DNA from: Coccinella septempunctata
Lineage: Eukaryota; Arthropoda; Insecta; Coleoptera; Coccinellidae
NCBI RefSeq assembly: GCF_907165205.1
Contig: NC_058193.1
Span: forward strand, 5,332,001 to 5,396,000
DNA length: 64,000 nt
Direction of reading: 5' to 3'
Under the pieces are notes generated by a model that searched no databases, was not told the origin of the DNA, and saw only the letters and a program-made list of their open reading frames with translations. Positions 34,395 to 47,100 of the stretch are shown here, in pieces. The number at the start of each line of letters is the position of its first letter. Positions within the stretch are counted from its first letter, which is position 1. A program made the translations under genes and the position numbers.

Positions 34395-34904
34395 TACAAT
34401 GTCGAAAAGTGTGCTGATTATTAAAACATACATTTCATGGAATATTCACAAATTATGCCAATTTCGTCTTTCAACCTCATGAAACTTGAATATTTGTTCG
34501 AAGTGATACTGACTTTTACTTTTTTGTCCTTTTAAATTACCAACTGACGTTTTGGGTATCTTCTTTCTATTCAAAAAATGCTGTACTCTTTTTTTATTTG
34601 ATTACACTTCCTAGAAACATTTTTTGATCGGGTTTTTCAACGGAACCTTGAAAGTCTTAGTTTTTCTTGAAGTCGAATTAGGCATCTCAGTCGTCCGCAC
34701 TTCTAACGCCCCTTTCACACCATTTGGTATTCGGTATTCATTCATTATGGCGCCGAGAATAAATACGATTATAATAATAATATCATTCAACTCATACATT
34801 AGACCATGTACATTTGTATAGGAGACGTCAAAGAAACGAATTGCTACAATTAAGAAAACAATAAAATAAAAGGAAACTCTATATTAGACAAAACAACGAT
34901 GCAG

Positions 34905-36112
34905 AAGAGAGTGCACCCTACTCAATGATTGTTCGAAAATATTCATTCACATCATAGAAGCACTTTTCAAGTAGCAAGGTCTTGATCTCCCTTTTGAACT
35001 TTCTGTACTCCAAAACTATCAGGCAGATGGTTAAAAAATTTTATGCCACTGTACACAGGTGACTGCTGAAATTTACTGCTCCGGTGTTTCGGAATACAGA
35101 GTGTTTCTTTATGCCTCGAATTATAATCATGAAATTCAGAGCATTTACGTAGTAAAGAAATATTTCTGTATATAATGTATATACAATAAGCAGTTGTAGA
35201 AATACAGGCTGGGCTTTTTAAAACGGAACAGACGAGATAACGGGCGGAATAAATCTATTTCGAATGCTCGGACACGTCGATTTTTGTTTTGAGGGGGACA
35301 ACTTTTAAAGTCAAATTCACAACTATATCGCTTCAACCCTTAGTGTTAGAACACCAACACCTACATTTTTAATAGGAAAGACAGGGTGAGTGATACCTCA
35401 TTTGAAAGGCCTTTTTATCCTGAATTCATCGTATTAATTTTTTTTCATTTAATGCATGCGTTTTCGTGATATTCAATTTCGAATTTCGTACAGTACCAGT
35501 CATTCCGCTAACCATGCTATGTGAAATCATCAATTAATTGACAACATAAGACAACGAAATAATTATTATGGGTAATTACTTTCTTCAACAATTAAGGTGC
35601 TTGTCTCGTCTGTTTCGTTTTAAAAAGCCCACCCTGTAAATACATGGAAAACACATTATTTCATTCTGAATGAAACAGGGTCTACAGGACTCCCTAGGAT
35701 TCAAGCCGAAAATTTAACGAATATTTTTTTTGGCAATGAAATCTGCATAACTGAATGATGACCCACTCCACAGGACAACGTTGTAAATGAGGTGAGCCTA
35801 TGCTAGTGAGTAGTATGTATTTATAAGAGAATCTCGTGGTAGTATGAGCTTTATGCGCCTCAGAGCGTAAAATGCGCTACTTAGCTTTCTACATACATAG
35901 TCAGCAAAATCCTTCCAGTTCAAATTTTTTTGTACGTGCAAACCAAGGAACTTCGTATAATCAGATGGTTTCAAAATACCGGATTGCAGATTCAATGTGA
36001 ATTGATGTTCTGAATCGCGCACTTGAAAATAGACAAGGTCTTTTTTTATAGCAAGGGGAATCTGCGACCGTGAAAACACGGGGCTTATCTCTCGCCCAGA
36101 GGAACCCATTTC
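34905..36112 (-). pseudogene. Non-LTR RT 3' relic, split by a MITE
   Basis: 35798-36109 encodes a thumb-region segment (FLGLHVQKNLNW, CRKLSSAFYALRRIK). 35640-35797 continues it (NVVLW-S, NPRESCR), and 34905-35200 gives the degraded C-terminus. The closest window relative is 62191-63087. The MITE at 35205-35636 interrupts it. The 5' end abuts the Jockey 3' UTR at 36113. Confidence 0.7.
35205..35636. mobile_element. Second member of the 10410-type MITE family
   Basis: 432 bp, TA on each side, starts CAGGCTGGGCTTTTTAAAACG and ends CGTTTTAAAAAGCCCACCCTG. The left 300 bp match the arm of the element at 10410-11235; the right arm is shortened by an internal deletion. Confidence 0.85.
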
Positions 36113-36318
36113 TAGGGAACACTGTGGGGTTACTTACTCTCCTGAGTTCGCGACCCACTAAACCTAACCTGCTTTACATTGGTTCCGGGCATTGCCTATA
36201 AACCATGTATAACTTGATCGGTTAATTTCTTCTTGCACATTGTCGTGCTAGGGTTTTTATGTTCGTCCATTTCGGATATCTCTTCTTAGTATAGTTTCAA
36301 TAAGTTTCCGTACTCATT

Positions 36319-37121
36319 TTAATCTCTCCTCAATTGATCTCGCGGTCTCCTATTGTAAATTCTCAGTCTTCCTCTGTCTTCCTCCGGATTGTAGTCCAGT
36401 AGTCTCCTGAGTTCTTCGTTTGGATGTTCCTTCGCTGTTTCGAATAACTTTTCAGCTCTCCTCTTCATAAATTCGGTGATGGTTTCCCACTTCAAATCTC
36501 GATATATCTGTTTGTTCCTGACAAACCAAGGCGCATCTATGGCACATCGTAGTAGCTTATTTTCTGTTGCCTGAATTTTTTGTATATGGCTCTTTGCCGC
36601 GAATCCCCAAGCACCTGATCCATAAGTCAGTTGCGGTCTAGCAACGGCTTTGATTATTTTCAATTTTGTCTCATTTGACACATATGGCTCTTTCTACCTA
36701 TTAGCGGGTATAGCATATTCATAGCTGCCTTGGTTTTGTCAACGGCTTGTTTGATATGGCTTCTCCAAGTTAGACCTTTGTCTAGGGTGATACCTAAATA
36801 TTTCGCTTCGTTTTTCCATTCGATTTCTTCTCCATCTACCTCTAGATTTGTTGTAGTTCTTAGTCTCCTCTTCTGCAGTAATATCGCTTGGCTCTTTTGT
36901 CCGTTGAGCTTTATGCTCCATTTAATACACCATTCATTAATTTCATCTATAGCTTCTTGTAATTTTCCTTCCATAATTTCTGGCTTGCGATATCGCATTG
37001 CGATTCAGGTGTCGTCGGCATATAGTGTCAGCATAGTCCTTGAAGATTTTGGTATATTATGAATATATGTGTTATACAGTAACGGCCCAAGTACTGACCC
37101 TTGAGGCACCCCTGCTTCCAT
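36319..37121 (-). pseudogene. Jockey RT, C-terminal half
   Basis: Begins with GVPQGSVLGP at the insertion edge, then LTLYADDT, a LNGQKSQAI thumb block, AKYLGITLDKGLTWRSHI and a C-terminal ARPQLTYGSGAWG to LRRD segment with a stop at 36319. A stop right after the YADD block and a frameshift near 36665 break it. Confidence 0.8.
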
Positions 37122-37330
37122 AATAATAATAATAATAATAAGTTCTTTATTTTCAACAGGTACATACCCAGTTACAGAAAATAACTAAACCTAGTATAAT
37201 GAAAAGAAACCAAGAACAGTGCTAATAAAAAAAATATATATATATATTCATCCAGCAAACAACAGACACAACTTTATATATTCATATACACATATACTAT
37301 ATACCAACAAAAACTAGAGGAGACCTAACT

Positions 37331-40170
37331 TTAAGTTAACCCCATAACATATTTCTCGATAATTGACGCCAACGAGTCAACGTGAATGTCACAATCTCTC
37401 GCAATTGAGTTGAAAACCGACTTCATAAACCAGACCGGGGACTGCATAAGCGAATTGGTCCTTGGCGTCCGCAGGTGAAACAACTCCACAGCACGGGACG
37501 TTGGTCTCGGAACGCGGAAACTCAAAGCGGCTAACAGAGGTGGGCAGTCAATATTGTTGTGCAGTAGTTTGTAAAGAAATTCAAGGCACAAAATCTCTCT
37601 CCTACCCTGTAGTGACATGACATTGAATCGACTCAACAACATACTCTGATCGAATCCCCTCGGTGGATAAACTTTATCCTCCCTCCAAACCAAATACTTC
37701 AAGAATCTTCTCTGAACCGCCTCGAGATGGTATTGATGGCAAAAATAAATAGGACGCCAAATCATGCTGCCATACTCTAACTTGCTACGGATAAAGGAAT
37801 TGAAGAGACTCAAGAATGTAGAGGTATTCCCGAAGTACTTGCCATTGCGAACAATGAATCCATATGTTTTTGAGGCAGATGAAACAAGCTGAGAGATATG
37901 TGGGATGAAAGAAAACGTTTTATCAAAGATCACACCAAGATCCCTCACACAATCAACACGGGGAAGGACCTGATCCCCGACGACATAATCACACCTCAAT
38001 ACATCCACCTTCCTTGTAAAAGTAACAACCTTACACTTTGATACATTCAAACCCAAATGATTATCCCTACACCACCTTGCAACATTGTCCAGATCGAGCT
38101 GAAGTCGGGCGCAGTCCGCCAGTGACCGAATTATATAATATAACTTCAAATCGTCAGCGAACATCAGATGCGGCAACCCTAGGTAACCCATCAGATCATT
38201 TACAAACAAAATGAACAGGAGTGGACCGAGATTAGACCCCTGGGGTATCCCAGAGGTGGGTATGAACTCAGATGACCGTACACCCTCCAGCTGGACGAAC
38301 TGACGACGATTAACTAAATATGAGCGAAACAGCCTGACAAGTCTCTCAGAAAAGCCAAATCTATTGCGCAGTTTCAATAAGAGGAGCTCATGTGCAACTT
38401 TATCAGAGGCCTTCCGAAAATCTGTATATATTGCGTCAACCTGGCCAGCAGCATCAAACACCCCGCACACATATTGGGAAAACACGATCAAATTGCTTGT
38501 GCAAGATCTTTTAGCCATAAATCCATGCTGTTCAACTCTAATATGGTCCTTCACGACTGGATAAACACTTTGGTAAACAACAATTTCCAACAGTTTAGAG
38601 AAGTTCGATAAAATAGAAATTGGTCTGTAGTTATCAACAATAGAAGGGTCTCCCCCCTTTAAGTCTGGCACAATTTTGGCCAATTTCCAAGCTCTAGGAA
38701 AAGTGGCTTTGCTCAAGATAAGATTGAATATGTGGTTCAATGGGTGTGACAATACATCAATACAATCTTTCACAACAAAACTTGGTATCCCATCAGGACC
38801 AGATGTAAGTCTATTAGAGAGCTTCCTGGCAGCAACAATAACCTGATCCCGAGTTATCGAATCAATATGTATTGCATCCTGACCACCAGCATCGTCCATA
38901 TCACATGCGTCACGTTCAACAACAGGATCATAAACCAAACGGAAATATTCAGCAAAGGCATTAGCGATAGATGTAGGTCCACAATAAGATTCTCCGCTAT
39001 ATCTCATCTCACCAGGAATTCTGGAGTTACCTTTTCTCTCACTAATGAAAGACCAGAATGAAGAAGGATCTTGCAAAATTTTATCTTCTGAGTCCTTAAT
39101 GAAGCTCTTATAAGCCAAGGCAATGTCACGTTTGATGGCTTTCCTCAATTCTTTGTATCTAATTAAATAAAACTCATCGCCATGCTTCTTAAAATTAATT
39201 AGAGATTTTTCTTTCTTCAAGATGTTGTCAATTATAGTTGAATTAAAGTAAGAAGGAAAACGCCTTTTTCTCTTGATCTTGAAGGGCACAGTTAGTAAAA
39301 ATATATTATTCAATATGGCGTAAAACCTGTCACATGCTACATCGACATCTTGGGTCGACCCAATGACATCATCCCAAGTGGCATCCAATATCATCTGGTA
39401 CATAAGCGGAAAATTAGCCTCACGGAAGTTGAACTCCCTGGTGTTCACAGAGTTCACACTCATGGAAGGAACATGCTCTGACCTACAGGAAACACAAAAA
39501 TTAATAGGAGGGTGCTGTGGATCAACATTTACTAGAGAAAATTCATCATGAGAGACGTGACACGGAACATTCGAAAACACCAGATCAAGCAGTCTACCAT
39601 TATTATTAACTAAATTATTGAACTGATAAAGTTCCAGAATCTCTGCCAATACAATATGAAGGAAACACATCTCCCATCCGATTTCGGATTGTTTACAAAC
39701 TGGGGCGCATTGAAATCACCAATGATTAACAGTTTACTATCCAGTACTGACTGAATAGTTGAAAGAGCGCTTATAAATAAGTCATATGTTACTATATCAA
39801 TTTGAGGAGGTATATAAACAACAATAATAAGAATTGACAGTGATCCAATCCTAATTTTGCAGCCAACTAAATCTATAGATGGAACCAAAGTACGCAACAT
39901 AGACAAAACCACGCACTCCGATGAATACCTATTATGGACAGCCACGAGGACTCCACCCCCGATAGAACATCCCGTCGACTGAAGATCCCTATCACATCTG
40001 AAAACGGAGTAATTATCCGGAAAAAGCTCCGAATTGAAAACATCACCTCTTAACCATGTCTCACTCAAACAAATCACATCGAAGTCACCAGCAGAAACCG
40101 AACAGAACAAGTCATTTACCCTTGAATTAAGTCCACGCACATTTTGGTAATAGCAATTGATTCCAGATTT
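37331..40170 (-). pseudogene. ORF2 of the inserted element: endonuclease and RT, one frameshift
   Basis: Endonuclease (39610-40140): RGLNSRVNDL, CLSETWL (catalytic Glu), GGGVLVAV, VYIPPQ and IIGDFNAP. After a single-base shift near 39670 a 779-codon frame runs to 37331 with a linker, SGPDGIPSFVVK, YRPISILSNFSK, QHGFMAKRSC, TDFRKASDKVAH (usually KAFDKV), GIPQGSNLGPLLF, catalytic FADD, DLGVIFDKTFSF and a long C-terminal domain. Only the shift and the Phe-to-Ser change separate it from an active protein by eye. Confidence 0.9.
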
Positions 40171-40187
40171 ACCGCAACTGGGTGAGG

Positions 40188-40913
40188 TTAGATTTTCAGA
40201 GGTACAATTGTTGGAACTCCATGGACGAACTTCAACTGCACGCTCTCTCCGTCAGATCTACGCTTCTCCATATCAGATTTGACCTTTCGATAAAATAGCT
40301 GCTGTCGGGGCGTCTTATCCGATGAAATCGAAAGTTGCGAATATTGAGGAATCTTTTTAAGATTTTTAGAGTCTCTGAGAACAGATCGGACATCAGCAGC
40401 ACTTGGTAGAGTTATCTTGACCCAATCATCTTGGCCCAATATCTGGGCCTATTTGATGTCTTATTAGGCTTACCAAGTCGCGTTACCTTCAGGCCGCTCA
40501 CATTAGAAATACTTTTTGATAGATGAGTTATGACCTCTGTAACTTTACGGCTATCTCGAACTCTAGATTCCTCCCCAGAAAGATCAAATGGCTGCTCCTG
40601 CAGACCGAAGAGAATAATGTTGTTTTTACGTTGCTGACGATCATCGAACTCTAACATGATCTGCTCGAACGTTTCGTCACTCAACACATTGCTGGCGTCA
40701 CTCTGAACACTCTCCAACGCAGTCCCGAGATCCTTAATCTGCTGCTGAAGCGTGACAATAACTCCCTTCAAAGAATTCAAATCATTTCCCAGTCCTTCAC
40801 AGCTCCTGCACGACCATGAGATGGCCTTTTTTGAGTTAATAACTCGTACTTCAGATGAACTCATTCTGATACAGGAACTCCCAAAAGGATTTCGACAAAT
40901 ATTGCAGGTAACA
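40188..40913 (-). pseudogene. ORF1 of the inserted element, 5'-truncated
   Basis: Starts inside a PHD-like finger (CNICRNPFG, then SWSCRSCEG). A coiled coil follows (SLKGVIVTLQQQIKDLGTAL), then NNIILFGLQEQPF and KVTRLGKPNK (an L1-ORF1p-like RNA-binding region). After a frameshift near 40425 come ITLPSAADVRSVLRD and SSDKTPRQQ. Stop at 40188. Same family as the relic at 18058-18996. Confidence 0.75.
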
Positions 40914-40919
40914 TTCCAT

Positions 40920-42826
40920 ATATCTGGTTGTGGAGTTTTCTCCTTCCACTTTTACGTAGAATCTTCTTTTCCTCAAATAATTCCTAATCAACTTGCACAG
41001 TTTCATTGAATATCCAGATATCTCATTTTGTAAATCAATACTTCATGTTATACTCTGTCGAATGCTCTGGCGACATCTAGTAGTACAAGACCTGTTGCTT
41101 GTTTATTTTGGAATCCTTTTGTTATGTATTCTGTGAGTCTCAGTAATTGCTGTTCCGTTGAGTGATCCCTTCTGAATCCGAATTGCTCTGCTGGAATGAG
41201 ATTCAGATTTTCAGTTTCTTCTGTAAGCCTCCTGGCGATAACTCTTTCTACTATTTTTCCTAGGGCGGACAATAAACTTATCGACCTGTAGTTTTGGGAG
41301 AATTTTTTATCTTTGCCTGGTTTGTTGAACACTTTGACTTCTGCAGTGTTCCACTTTTTCGGATAGTGTTCAGTGCTCATTATACCGTTTGCAATATTTG
41401 TGAGAGCAGCTATACCTTTTCTAGGTAATTTCTCCAACATAGCATTCGTTATTTTATCACTTCCGGGAGCTTTTCTATTTTTCAAGCTTCTGATTATCTC
41501 TTTCATTTCAGATGGAGAAGTTGGTTTTTCTATTTTGTCGTCTACTGGTGGTTCGTCCATTTCTTTTTCGTTGTTCTCAACTAGTTCTTCCAGATCGTCA
41601 TTATCGTCATCAGGTCTGTAATTAATTCTCGATTATCTTTCTATCGAGTCCGCCAGTGTTTCTGCTTTATCGATATTCGTATATGCCATTCCTCTTTCTC
41701 CGTCGAGAGGTGGTATTTTATTCTTTTCTCTTCTCAGACATTTTTGCATTTTCCATGCAGAAGGATCGATAGTTTTTAGTTCTTGAACTCTTTTGTTCCA
41801 TCTATTTGTTCTCATGTCCTTCAGGGCCTTTTTTAGAACTTGGCTGTGTCGGTTTAGATTTCTCTTATTTATATCTGTTTTGTTGAGCCTGTATGTTTTC
41901 TTAGTCTCCGATTTTCCCTGATGAGATCTTTGATTTCTCTGGGTGTATCACCGTGTGGATGTATCGGTGCTGGTCTCGTTATTTTCTTTGTGCTTTTTGT
42001 AGGCATTTAGTATATTCTTTTCTAGTTTATCAACGGCGCTTTCTAGGTCTTCCGGTGTTTTGATTGTTGGTATTTCTGTTACCTACGATTGTATCAGATG
42101 GCTATATTTAGTCCAATCGGTGTATTCTTTTGTTTGCATTTGTTTTCTTCTTGGCCCTTCTCCTATTGTTAATTCGATGGGGTTGTGGTTAGAGGTTCCG
42201 TCCTACAAGGTCTCTATCGAGAATTCTCTAGTGATATTTTTCATAATTGCGATATCAATTATATTTGGTAATCCATTTGCGAATGCTAGGTACGTTGGTT
42301 CTTCAGGTCCCATAACGATAGCTCCATGTTTTTCAGCGAGATCTTTCAGTTTTCTGCCATTTCTGTTTTCCATCCTGCTGTTCCATTCTGGAGATTTGCA
42401 ATTAAAATCTCCGATGCAGATTTTCGGGTTTGTTCCATCTAGTAAGCTGTTGATTTCTTCTTCCAATAAGTTATTTGGGGGTCTTTTATATGCCGATGTG
42501 ACCTCGACTCTTTGTCGATTTATTTCAGCAACAATCGTCACTGTTTCTATTTGTGACTCGTCAGACCTTCCTTCAAAATAGTGTTTCAGATCTCGACTAA
42601 CCAGCAATGCAACACCTCCCCCAGTGTTTGCGATTCTGACACGTCTATATATCTCATAATTCATGATGTTCAATCGCGTATTTGGTTGTATTCTTGTTTC
42701 CTGTAAGGCTATAATATCAGGTTTTCTCTCTGATATTATTTCTTCTATCTCGGATTTTCGAGTTCTGACCCCGTTAATGTTCCAGGAGACTATTTCAAGG
42801 GAATTTTTCCTTGTTGTATGTTCCAT
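40920..42826 (-). pseudogene. Jockey ORF2: endonuclease and N-terminal RT
   Basis: Endonuclease (42203-42826): SWNINGVR, ALQETRI (catalytic Glu present), GDFNCKSPEW. A degraded linker (41630-42200) follows. RT: NRKAPGSDKI, YRSISLLSALGK, FGFRRDHSTEQQ and VARAFDRV, then a stop and a degraded palm helix segment up to the insertion. Confidence 0.8.
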
Positions 42827-43345
42827 TATTTCAGTTTACTGAACATTCTTTGGAGTTTTTTCTCCATCTCTCTTTCAATTTTCAACATGATTTTGTTGAA
42901 AATTTTTTTCAGTGTTTTCTTTTGTTTTGTTGATTGTAGGTTTAGCTTGGGGCATTTTCGGTTGCTCCTTCTTCTGTAGTGGTTTGGGTACTTCTTTTTT
43001 CTTGTCGCGTACATTGAAGAGGGTGGGCTTCTTTTTCTCCTGGACTTTTTGAGGGATCGTGCTCTGCTGAGCCGATTTCTGGCCTGTTTTCCTCTTCCTT
43101 GTCATTAATTTGAATTCGCTACATCCTTTGTAGCTTACTGGATGGCCTTCTTCACCGCACAGAACGCATGTGGCATTTCTCTCCTCACCTTTTCTGGTAA
43201 GTTCGCAATCTTTTGTGCAATGATTGCCCAAACATATGACGCATCTGTATGGAAAAGAGCACTTGTTTTGGGCATGTCCGTACCTCTATCATCTGAAGCA
43301 TTGGCTTGGATTTTCTGCTCTTCTTTTTGATTGCACTACAAATCT
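42826..43345 (-). pseudogene. Jockey ORF1 (gag-like) with zinc knuckles
   Basis: Contains CVICLGNHCTKDC (C-x2-C-x3-H-x4-C) and CVLCGEEGHPVSYKGC (C-x2-C-x4-H-x6-C), tandem nucleic-acid-binding knuckles typical of Jockey ORF1. A very Lys-rich tail follows. The N-terminal part is missing or unrecognisable beyond 43345. Confidence 0.75.
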
Positions 43346-43349
43346 CCTT

Positions 43350-43875
43350 TCTCTTAGTTTTGACCAGGTATAAGGGTTGTTAGCGCTTCTGTGAAATTAA
43401 GTGGACTGTATTTGAAATTTAGAAATATCGCTAACACAAAGAATGAAAATATGCATCGAAACCCTTCTGACACTTACCCTCGATGGCGCTGATGTGGTCC
43501 TGGGGATACTCTTTCTGCTCGAAGTTTCACCTCCAGCACACAATCTCAATATATGAAAAAAAAAGAAATTAAAAATCTCGTGGAAAATTCGCAAAATGTC
43601 CGTGACCGTCTCTATCGATTGAATGAATCGATTATCCTTTCTCGCGCAACCAGGCATGCGTAAAGTGCCTTATTGAAGAAGCCTGATGCATAATTTAAAT
43701 TTAACAAAGGACAGTATTTACTATGAAAGTTGCACTAACAAGGGTATAAACTTTTTGGTTTTATTGGATGTCATTCTGGACACCTCGGCGTCATGGATTC
43801 CTTGGACCTTTAGATCATTTTTGATTATATCTATGTCAGCATCTATTGGGAGATGCCTTATGACTACCTTATGAC
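43350..43875. other. No recognisable gene
   Basis: Non-coding; only shadow frames. Confidence 0.4.
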
Positions 43876-43877
43876 AT

Positions 43878-44064
43878 CATCTAAACAACTGTACACGAAA
43901 TGAATCAATTCACAGGCTGTGGATTCCGTTGATCTACCGATTCGAAAACCGTGCTGACAGGTCGTAATGAAAGAAAATTTTGCTAGGTAATTCAACAGTC
44001 GATCGTACACTAGTCTTTCTATGATCTTGGACAAGAAGCTCAATAGCGAAGTAGGACTATAATT

Positions 44065-44066
<2 letters not shown>
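43878..44066 (-). pseudogene. RT fragment flanking the Dong insertion
   Basis: Minus-strand frame reads SLLSFLSKIIERLVYDRLL, then QHGFRIGRSTESTA and ELIHFVYSCLDD, the RT fingers-palm region of a non-LTR element. It ends at the (TAA)n where the Dong element starts; no continuation was found on the other side. Confidence 0.65.

Positions 44067-44130
<64 letters not shown>
44067..44130 (+). repeat. (TAA)n microsatellite at the Dong 5' junction
   Basis: About 21 TAA units. Dong elements of the R4 clade are known to insert in TAA repeats, and the 3' end at 48176 also adjoins TAA units. Confidence 0.9.
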
Positions 44131-44131
<1 letters not shown>

Positions 44132-47100
44132 TCTGGCCTGCCTGGCAGCTATCTGGTAGATGGCCTGCCGGGTAGCCATCGTAACGACGTAGACGGTGCA
44201 GCCAGCCACGCCTGCTGTCCGCAGTCCCATCCCTTTTTCCTCTCTCTTTCACATCCTTTATGGGGGTGCTCTTTCTGCTCCCATTTCTCTACCCCTCACC
44301 CAAACCGAGAAAGGGGAGCACAAACCCATGGAAATGGTGATTACGAGAAGCCTCGGAAACAAGTCGCTGCCTGGGGATCGTCAGGGCATGTCTGGAGCCG
44401 GCGCTGGACATGACAGCATGCGGGACGTCGGTGGCAGGATGTTGAGGAAGCGGGCTCCTGCTGCAAAAGAAGCTACAGCTCCAAAGCAACAACAGCAACC
44501 AACGAGTCCAATTCAATTGCCGACTCGAACCGCTGAAGGTGCTGCGCAGGATATTCAGCCAGTGCTCACCCAAGCGGGGTTAGTTAGAAAGCGCATGAAG
44601 TGGACAACGTCCATGAATGAAACTATAGTGCGCATATATAACTCCATCACGGGACTAGGGCAGAACACGAACAACTATAGGAGAAGGCTCCATGAGGAAT
44701 TCTGCAACGCCTACCCAAATCTCAATGTCACTGAACAACGAGTGGCAGACCAGTACCGCGTAATTCTGAGAAATAAACTAATACTAACGGCCCGAATCGA
44801 CGCAATTAAACGGGAACTTCAGCGTCCGCTAGCAATAGAGAATAACACCAATACCTCTGATGAAATTCACATGCCTGGGCAACAACACCTAGAAGACATT
44901 GATACTGAAAGTCCATCCTGCAACCCAAGTGAGCCTGAACTCCAGGACGATAGGGAAGAGCTCCACCGACAAGTTCACTCTGACATGAGGAGATACTTCG
45001 CCGAACTGGAAGGGACAGACCCTCTTCATCGAATAACACCTCCCCGACTCAATACATCCAAGAAGCTGTCACTTATAATCGACATCTTGAATAAGGACGT
45101 TTTACCTGAGTACCTACAGAACGGAAGTTCATTGGAATATCTGCATCTTGTTTTTTACTGTGCAGCGCTGACGACAGCCAAAACCATAGGGGCAAAAGTT
45201 CGCCGAACGAACAACGATGGTCCAAAATTAAACAAATTACATGCGCCACCATGGCAGAAACGTCTTCAACACAAAACAGAGAGACTAAGAAAAGACATTG
45301 GACGACTGACGGAGTACTTGAACGGGAATCGCGGAAGAAAGGTTGTGAAAGCTGCCAAAGAAATCATGGATAGAAACAGAAGACACACAGAACGAGAGAC
45401 GGAGAATGCTACAGCTCACCACTGCCTCGACACTCTGAAGCAAAAGTTAAGTCTGTATGCAGAACGCCTGAGGAGATATAAAAGCAATTATATCCGAAAA
45501 AGAGACAATAATTCATTCGAAAAGTCAGAAGAGACTTTCTACCGGTCACTCACATCGTCTGATGTAGAAAATGGAAAGCTACCACCAAAGGAAGCCATAG
45601 AACAATTCTGGACCGAACAATTATCAACGAAACCTCAGTTCAATGGAGATACCGGATGGACTGAAGATGAAAAATCTGAAGCTTTAAAATATGAGCCGAT
45701 GCAGCATGACAAGATAACAATTGAAGAAGTAAAATCAGCTATCAGAGGACTACACAACTGGAAAGCACCTGGGCCTGATGGATTACAGAACTTCTGGATC
45801 AAGAAACTTTGGATCATGCATGACAAATTGACCTCCGCAATAAATGATGTCATTGAAAATCCTGAAAGAATGCCAATATTCCTTACACATGGCACAACGA
45901 ACCTGTTACCTAAAGACCAAAGGAATACAGAAGACCCATCCAAATACCGACCAATCACATGTCTTCCAACGATGTACAAATTAATCACATCGTGCATTTC
46001 AAATCGAATTCACAACCATTGCGAAAGGAATAACATCATCGCCATGCAACAGAAAGGATGCACCAAAGACAGCCGAGGGTGCAAAGAACAGCTAATAATT
46101 GATTCAGTTATCTGCAATGAAGCGTTCTCCAAGCGGAGGAATCTCTACGCTGCGTACATAGACTACAAAAAAGCATTCGATTCTATACCCCACGAATGGC
46201 TCTTGACGATCTTGAAGATTTACAGGGTGGATCCCAATATTGTTAAGTTCCTAAAAAACGCCATGTCAACCTGGCGTACTAGTCTTCAAATGAAAGCAGG
46301 AGATTGCTCCATTACAACAGGACCTATTCCAATAAGACGCGGAATTTTCCAAGGCGACTCGCTGAGCCCTCTTTGGTTCTGCATGGCCCTGAATCCCTTG
46401 TCTCGTAGATTGAATTCTACGGACTACGGATTTTCTATCAAAAGCGGCAGTAGAACTATGATCAAACTGAATCATCTACTTTACATGGACGATTTGAAAC
46501 TCTTCGCATCTACCAAAAAACAAATGCAACAGATGCTGAAAATTGTGGAAGGATTCTCGGAAGACATCAAAATGAAGTTTGGATTAGAAAAATGTCGACT
46601 GCTCAACATAACGAGAGGGAAAATAGAAGATGGTACGTTCAAACTCAAGGAAGGTGCAGAAATTGAAGCATTGAAGGAAGGAGACACATACAAGTATCTA
46701 GGCATAAAACAGGCAAGAAAAATCAATCAGACCCAGATGAAGAAAGAATTAACGGAGGAGTTCACCCGAAGATTGAGAAGGATAATGAGAACTGGTCTTA
46801 ACAGCAAGAATCTGATAAAAGCGATTAACACCTACGCTTGCTCGGCGCTGAGCTATTCATTCGGTATCATCTCTTGGACGACCACCGATTTAGCAGCACT
46901 ACAGAGAAAAATAAGGACGATGCTGACTAAACACAATAAACATCACCCCAAAAGCTCAATAGAACGGACAGAGCTGCCACGACATCTTGGGGGTAGAGGA
47001 ATTGTTGATTTGTCCAACCGTATGTCCCTGGAAATTGAAGGACTTCGGAAATATTTCCTGAGCAAGGCTGCTTCGTCAGAACTCCATCGAGTAGTTTGTG

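Larger units (their letters stand above)
37122..40913 (-). mobile_element. Young non-LTR element with 6-bp TSD
   Basis: 3792 bp inserted into Jockey RT, flanked by TTCCAT, with a (TTA)n 3' tail at 37122-37141. 5'-truncated inside ORF1. ORF2 is nearly intact. Confidence 0.9.
36113..43345 (-). mobile_element. Jockey-clade retrotransposon split by another element
   Basis: Minus strand: ORF1 with zinc knuckles (42826-43345), endonuclease (42203-42826), RT (40920-41560 and 36319-37121) and a 3' UTR (36113-36318). A 3.8-kb element is inserted at 37122-40913, and TTCCAT is present at both junctions (37116-37121 and 40914-40919). A copy of the 3' UTR is at 12659-12840. Multiple frame breaks show decay. 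Confidence 0.85.

Noticed and set aside
44131..44327. Possible HDV-like ribozyme at the 5' end of the Dong element, as known for R2
   Set aside because: Short inverted motifs (GGCAG/CTGCC) are present, but I could not assemble the nested double pseudoknot with a catalytic C.
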